This document shows, piece after piece, positions 7,801 to 10,733 of a DNA stretch of 10,733 bases; within the stretch, counting starts at the first letter, position 1, and every line of letters starts with the position of its first letter. Position numbers and translations under genes: made by a program. The stretch is from Gonium pectorale (Eukaryota > Chlorophyta > Chlorophyceae > Chlamydomonadales > Volvocaceae). The stretch is taken from assembly GCA_001584585.1 (NCBI GenBank), contig LSYV01000014.1:758099-768831 (forward strand), read 5' to 3'. The notes beneath the pieces are model-generated. The model was not told the origin of the DNA, did not search any database, and saw only the letters and a program-made list of their open reading frames with translations.

Positions 7801-10644
7801 GGGACGGAGAGCCCGGTAGGAAAGGGCATGCCCGCCATCGGCGATGGGAGCCTCCTCAGCCCTGGCGCCTTCCATCGTTGGTGATTGGGGCGAACGCTTG
7901 AAGTTGTTGTGCAAGGGGCGGGGGGGGGGCGGGGCGGGGCGGGGCGGCGTTAACATGTGCTGGACGGCGGCCGGTACCAGCGCTGTAGGCCCGTTGGGCC
8001 GCTGGCCAGTAAGCCCGGATTCACAGCTGATCGGGATTGCTCCGCTCCCCCGTGGAGCCTTCCATCGAGCACTTGAAGTAGTTGTACAAGGGGCGGGGCG
8101 GGGCGGAGCCGGGCGGGGCGGGGCGGCATAACATGTGCTGGACGGCGGCTGGTATGGGCGCTATACCCGCTGGCCAGTAAGCCCGGATCCACAGCTGCCT
8201 CCGCTCTGCCCCCCTCCCTCCATACCGGTCCATTCCCCGCCTCTCACCCACTAACCCCACCAACACCATCGCCACCCCTCTTACCAAGACCGCCACACGG
8301 TTTTGTTTACCTGCGTCCGTCGGGCGCTTCGTTGCGCCTTCTCACCCCCGCCACCTGGCCGACCCGCTGCGACCTGTGTCCCGCCTCCTGCATTACCCGA
8401 GCGAGGCCCCTCGCCGGCGCGGCCAGCCCCCCCTCCCCTTCACGCCTCCCCCTCCTTGGCCTCCGCCCCTGGATCCAGGGACGAGTTGACCATCATTACA
8501 CCCACCCTTCCTCCCCCCGCCCCAGGGATGAGTTCACCAACTTCATGTTCCTGCAGCGGGCGCAGATGGTGGGCGAGAGCGCCTCCGAGAACTGGAGGCT
8601 CTTTCCGCAGGTGGGGCAGGCGGGGCGCGTGGGGCAGGGGCAGGGGCCGACCGCAGGCGGGCGGAGGAGCGAGGGCGGAGGCGGGAGGAGGGCGGCGGCG
8701 AGGCGGGACGCGTGGGCGGAGCGGCTGGCACAGAGCCAGGGGCCGGTCGCAGGATGATATCGCTTGGGGAGGGCGGAGTAGGGAGGCGGACGGAGTGGGC
8801 GGGTCTCAGCGCAACCTCGTAGGGCCTGAACGTGGGGAGGGCGAGGGCGCTTGTGCGCTGCGGATGAGGCACGGGGAGGAGGCGCCAACCGCAATGGGTG
8901 AAAGGTGGGGCCGGCCGAGCAAGAGGGGCTGACCGCGCCGGGTAGGAGATGGAGGCTTGTTGCGGAGGGCCCGGGGGCTTGGGCACGGCGAGCGGGACGC
9001 GCGTGGGGCGTGGGGACCGCACACTTTCCGCCCGATGCCGTCTTTGCAAACCGCATTCATCCCCACCCTCGTGGACCCGCTTCCATATCCCCGCCCCCCT
9101 CCATCCTCCGCGGCCCCCAGGACTTCCGCGACCGTAACGACCCCAGCGTCACGCACAGGCGGGTGGCGGCCGCGCGTCTGCCTGCCTGCCTGCCTGCCGC
9201 TTGATCGCGCCTGATTGCACGCGCGTAATACACATGGATGCGGCGGGGCATTCGCCGACCCGTGGGTCTGCGGGTCAGCTCGCTCCCAGGCTCCCAGCCT
9301 CGAGCCTTGCTTGGGCCGCTTTTGTCGGCTTCCGGCGTCCGGGTTTGCTGGCGCTATTTCCCCATGGCACCATCCCTTAAGTGCCGTCAACCACCCCATG
9401 GCACCAATCGCCGCCACCAACCGCCAAGTAATCGCCATACGTATAGGGGCCCCGTGGACCGCCTCCTCTACGTTGACTTTGTGGACAAGTACGTCTCGTG
9501 CGGCCGCGACGGCACGTTCCGGCTGTGGAACGGCTCCGACTGCCGCCACTTCAAGACCATCCAGCTGGGCAGCAGCTGGATCACCGACGCCATCTACATG
9601 CCCAACGGCCGCAAGCTGGTCTTCACAACCGCCGACCGCGCCATCTCCTACTACGACGCGAACCGCGGGTCGTTCGAGCTGACGGGGCGGCTATACGCGT
9701 CGGGTGCGTGTCTTTGTGGGTGTGTGTGGGGGGGTAATACGGAATGGGAAACGGGTCGCGTCGCGGATACCGAATCGCATACTCAATGGAAGAACTTGTA
9801 GTGGTCTTGACGTAGTTGTAGACGACCTGTGAAACTTCGACATCAGCGACGAGCGCAGCGCTGCAGCGTACCTCCGCTGATCGTAGTCGCTGATAACGTG
9901 AAGGGGAGGCGGAGGAAAGCCCATGCCCACCCGCCCAACCTAACACGCCGACAGACTGGCACAGCACTGACACCGCGAGCGCGGGCCTGCCCAGACGGAC
10001 TTCCCCAACGGCACTGACCCAATCATCATTTTGTACTGACCTACGGGGCGGGCAGGCGGACGGTGGGGGGGGGGGGTCGCGGCAGCGGAGGTGGGACACG
10101 GGTTGTAACGCACACCACGGATGAGAATGGGGCGTCGGGTGCGTGTGTGTTTGGGCGTGTGTGCCCCTACCGTAAACGCAGGACACGTGGGCGAGGGCCC
10201 CACGGGGTCACCGGCCCCTCCACGGCCCTTACCCATCCCACTCCAGGACTCGAACATATACCCCACCCCGCGCGATCCGTTTCTCTTCTTCATTGCCCCC
10301 TGCCCCCCATCGTCAGAGCCCCACACCTCCTGACATGTGCACGCCGTCTGCATGTGTATACACACACACAAATGTGCCTTCCCCCATGTGGTGAGAACGC
10401 CATTCCAATTTTGTAAGACCCCGCGGTGTCCGCGACGCGACCCGTTTGCCTTCTTCTTCATTGTACCCCCCGGCCCACACTCCCCTGGGCAGGCGGCATG
10501 GGCGTGCCTCAATGCCTGACGCTGGTGACCAACGAGGCGGGCGAGCAGCTGGTGTACGGCGACAGCAAGGGGGCGGCCATAATGCTGCTGTGCGGCAGCC
10601 GGGAGTGGCCGGCGAGGGACCTCATCAGCACCGACGAACACCAG
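4792..10644 (+). CDS. EF-hand and WD40 repeat protein, WDR49/CFAP337-like (six exons visible, 3' part missing)
   Basis: Six exons join in frame to 252 residues; the gene continues past the right edge. Residues 1-21 form the entering helix of the first EF-hand (LKLLKQIFE). The loop DADGSGELDIDE (24-35) has the canonical ligand positions D, D, S, E and final E. A second EF-hand has the loop DADAGGTVDWDE (66-77). From about residue 115 WD40 repeats follow: HRGPVDRLLYV ... SCGRDGTFRLWNG, then WITDAIYMPNGRKLVFTTADRAISYYDA, then QCLTLVTNEAGEQLVYGDS, and the start of another at DEHQ. N-terminal EF-hands plus many WD repeats fit the WDR49 / CFAP337 / 'WD repeat protein on Y' family, whose members are associated with motile cilia and the axoneme. 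A calcium-responsive axonemal role is inferred from the family. The exact orthologue is not certain. Confidence 0.85.
5645..5668. repeat. (GCTG)6 microsatellite
   Basis: Six perfect GCTG units lie inside the first intron of the EF-hand/WD40 gene. Confidence 0.97.
5804..5854. repeat. 17-bp G-rich tandem repeat, three copies
   Basis: The unit GGGCGGGCGTGGGCGGT is exact at 5821-5837 and 5838-5854. A slightly diverged copy precedes it at 5804-5820. Confidence 0.9.
6309..6356. repeat. Imperfect inverted repeat with 10-bp perfect outer arms
   Basis: CCAATGCGGG (6309-6318) pairs with CCCGCATTGG (6347-6356). The interior is a G run facing a C run, so a longer stem is possible. It lies in the first intron of the EF-hand/WD40 gene. 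Confidence 0.8.
6470..6790. repeat. Diverged tandem duplication, period about 160 bp
   Basis: Matching words recur at a near-constant offset: GGGTGGTCGCT at 6473 and 6636, GCGCCGACGA at 6541 versus GCGCCTACGA at 6699, CTCCGGCTC at 6561 and 6721. Limits are approximate because the copies have diverged. Confidence 0.6.
6962..7122 (+). CDS. EF-hand/WD40 gene exon 2
   Basis: This exon encodes residues 22-74 plus two bases of Trp75. The acceptor is CCACAG (6961) and the donor GTGGGG (7123). It holds the whole first EF-hand loop and most of the second: FMKIDADAGGTVD-W. Reading on through the donor gives low-complexity Gly-rich sequence, so the splice is needed. Confidence 0.92.
7123..8525 (+). other. 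Second intron of the EF-hand/WD40 gene
   Basis: GTGGGG donor and CCCAG acceptor, 1403 bp, phase 2. The 5' part (about 7123-7720) is very G-rich, the middle holds a tandem duplication (7868-8197) and the 3' part (about 8200-8525) is C-rich. No gene was recognised in it. Confidence 0.8.
7868..8197. repeat. Tandem duplication with G-rich core, offset 190 bp
   Basis: Copy 1 is 7868-8029 and copy 2 is 8058-8197. Both start with CCTTCCATCG, continue with CTTGAAGT(A/T)GTTGT(A/G)CAAGG, a GGGGC-rich array and AACATGTGCTGGACGGCGGC, and end in GCTGGCCAGTAAGCCCGGAT plus CACAGCTG. They differ by substitutions and by length in the G-rich core and before the GCTGGCC part. Confidence 0.92.
8526..8610 (+). 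CDS. EF-hand/WD40 gene exon 3
   Basis: The first base completes Trp75; 28 codons follow, DEFTNFMFLQRAQMVGESAS through LFPQ. The acceptor is CCCAG (8525) and the donor GTGGGG (8611). The exon supplies the last Glu of the second EF-hand loop and its exiting helix, so the loop itself is split by a 1.4-kb intron. Confidence 0.92.
8611..9120 (+). other. Third intron of the EF-hand/WD40 gene
   Basis: GTGGGG donor and CCCCCAG acceptor, 510 bp, phase 0. It is G-rich in the first two thirds and pyrimidine-rich before the acceptor. No other element was seen. Confidence 0.85.
9121..9158 (+). CDS. EF-hand/WD40 gene exon 4 (38-bp small exon before a GC donor)
   Basis: The exon encodes DFRDRNDPSVTH plus two bases of an Arg codon. 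The acceptor is CCCCCAG (9120). To enter the WD40 frame in exon 5 it must end at 9158, before GCGGGT. The GT donor four bases later (9163) would put exon 5 out of frame. The resulting join, THRGPVDRLLYV, is a typical start of a WD40 repeat. Confidence 0.75.
9159..9446 (+). other. Fourth intron of the EF-hand/WD40 gene, GC-AG type
   Basis: It starts GCGGGT and ends GTATAG, 288 bp, phase 2. It contains (CTGC)5 at 9178-9197, a copy of a dispersed 18-bp element (9254-9271) and a 13-bp direct repeat CCCCATGGCACCA (9360 and 9394). The GC donor is inferred from frame. Confidence 0.72.
9178..9197. repeat. (CTGC)5 microsatellite
   Basis: Five perfect CTGC units lie 20 bp after the inferred GC donor. 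Confidence 0.96.
9447..9703 (+). CDS. EF-hand/WD40 gene exon 5
   Basis: Between the acceptor TATAG (9446) and the donor GTGCGT (9704). It encodes the first WD40 repeat (GPVDRLLYVDFVDKYVSCGR, then DGTFRLWNG) and most of a second (WITDAIYMPNGRKLVFTTAD). The exon ends one base into a Gly codon. Codon use is strongly C/G-ending. Confidence 0.9.
9704..10492 (+). other. Fifth intron of the EF-hand/WD40 gene
   Basis: GTGCGT donor and GGGCAG acceptor, 789 bp, phase 1. It includes an AT-richer part (about 9730-9900) with an inverted repeat, a run of 12 G at 10065-10076 and a short CA run near 10360. No gene was seen. Confidence 0.82.
9842..9894. repeat. 9-bp inverted repeat, possible imperfect stem-loop
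   Basis: ATCAGCGAC (9842-9850) is the exact reverse complement of GTCGCTGAT (9886-9894). Flanking CTTC (9835) and GAAG (9900) could extend the stem with mismatches. Function is unknown. Confidence 0.6.
10493..10644 (+). CDS. EF-hand/WD40 gene exon 6 (last one visible)
   Basis: Between the acceptor GGGCAG (10492) and the donor GTGGAG (10645). It completes the split Gly and encodes GMGVPQCLTLVTNEAGEQLV through DLISTDEHQ, ending on a full codon. The pattern LVYGDSKGAAIMLLCG is a divergent WD40 strand set. The final H-Q suggests that the next repeat starts in the following exon, outside the window. Confidence 0.88.
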
Positions 10645-10733
10645 GTGGAGGCGGGGGTTTGGGGATGGGGGCGGGGGTGCAGATGGGAAGGAGGGAGTGC
10701 GCCGGGGGGGGGGGAGCGGCCAGAGAAGCTTTT
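10645..10733 (+). other. Start of the next intron of the EF-hand/WD40 gene
   Basis: The donor GTGGAG at 10645 is followed by G-rich sequence with a run of 11 G (10704-10714), up to the window edge. Confidence 0.75.

Noticed and set aside
9121..9165. Normal GT donor GTGGCG at 9163 for exon 4
   Set aside because: It leaves phase 0, while every usable acceptor before the WD40 sequence of exon 5 needs two bases from the preceding exon. The WD40 frame would be lost.

Overview
This window looks like nuclear DNA of a volvocine green alga, most likely Chlamydomonas or a close relative. The reasons are very high G+C, many short exons with strongly GC-biased third positions, introns with GTGAGC/GTGCGG/GTGGGG-type donors and CAG acceptors, long introns full of G-rich or C-rich simple repeats, and a pairing of a plastid-type gene with a cilium-type gene. 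The species cannot be fixed from the window alone. No bacterial operon, CRISPR array, tRNA, rRNA or transposase gene was seen.

Layout: two genes point away from each other around an AT-richer spacer (about 4185-4791). The left gene, on the minus strand, runs from an ATG at 4184 to beyond the left edge. Seven exons can be joined in frame (4184-3759, 2791-2633, 2137-2039, 1881-1831, 1379-1280, 926-820, 583-442), giving about 361 residues. They encode a probable plastid-targeted protein of the DUF4336 family, with an Arg/Ser/Ala-rich leader and a low-complexity linker containing a (T/P)QKQS repeat.

The right gene, on the plus strand, starts at ATG 4792 and runs beyond the right edge. Six exons (4792-4854, 6962-7122, 8526-8610, 9121-9158, 9447-9703, 10493-10644) join in frame to 252 residues: two canonical EF-hands followed by WD40 repeats. 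This architecture fits the WDR49 / CFAP337 / 'WD repeat protein on Y' family, which is linked to motile cilia. One of its introns must use a GC-AG boundary to keep frame.

Most of the window is intron. The introns hold tandem duplications (7868-8197, about 6470-6790), G-rich tracts, a perfect 18-bp inverted repeat (740-781), a threefold repeated splice-acceptor-like motif (1365-1530), and a dispersed 18-bp element in introns of both genes. I found no convincing new molecular system. The most useful observations are the two reconstructed gene models, the GC-AG intron and the repeat structures in the introns.
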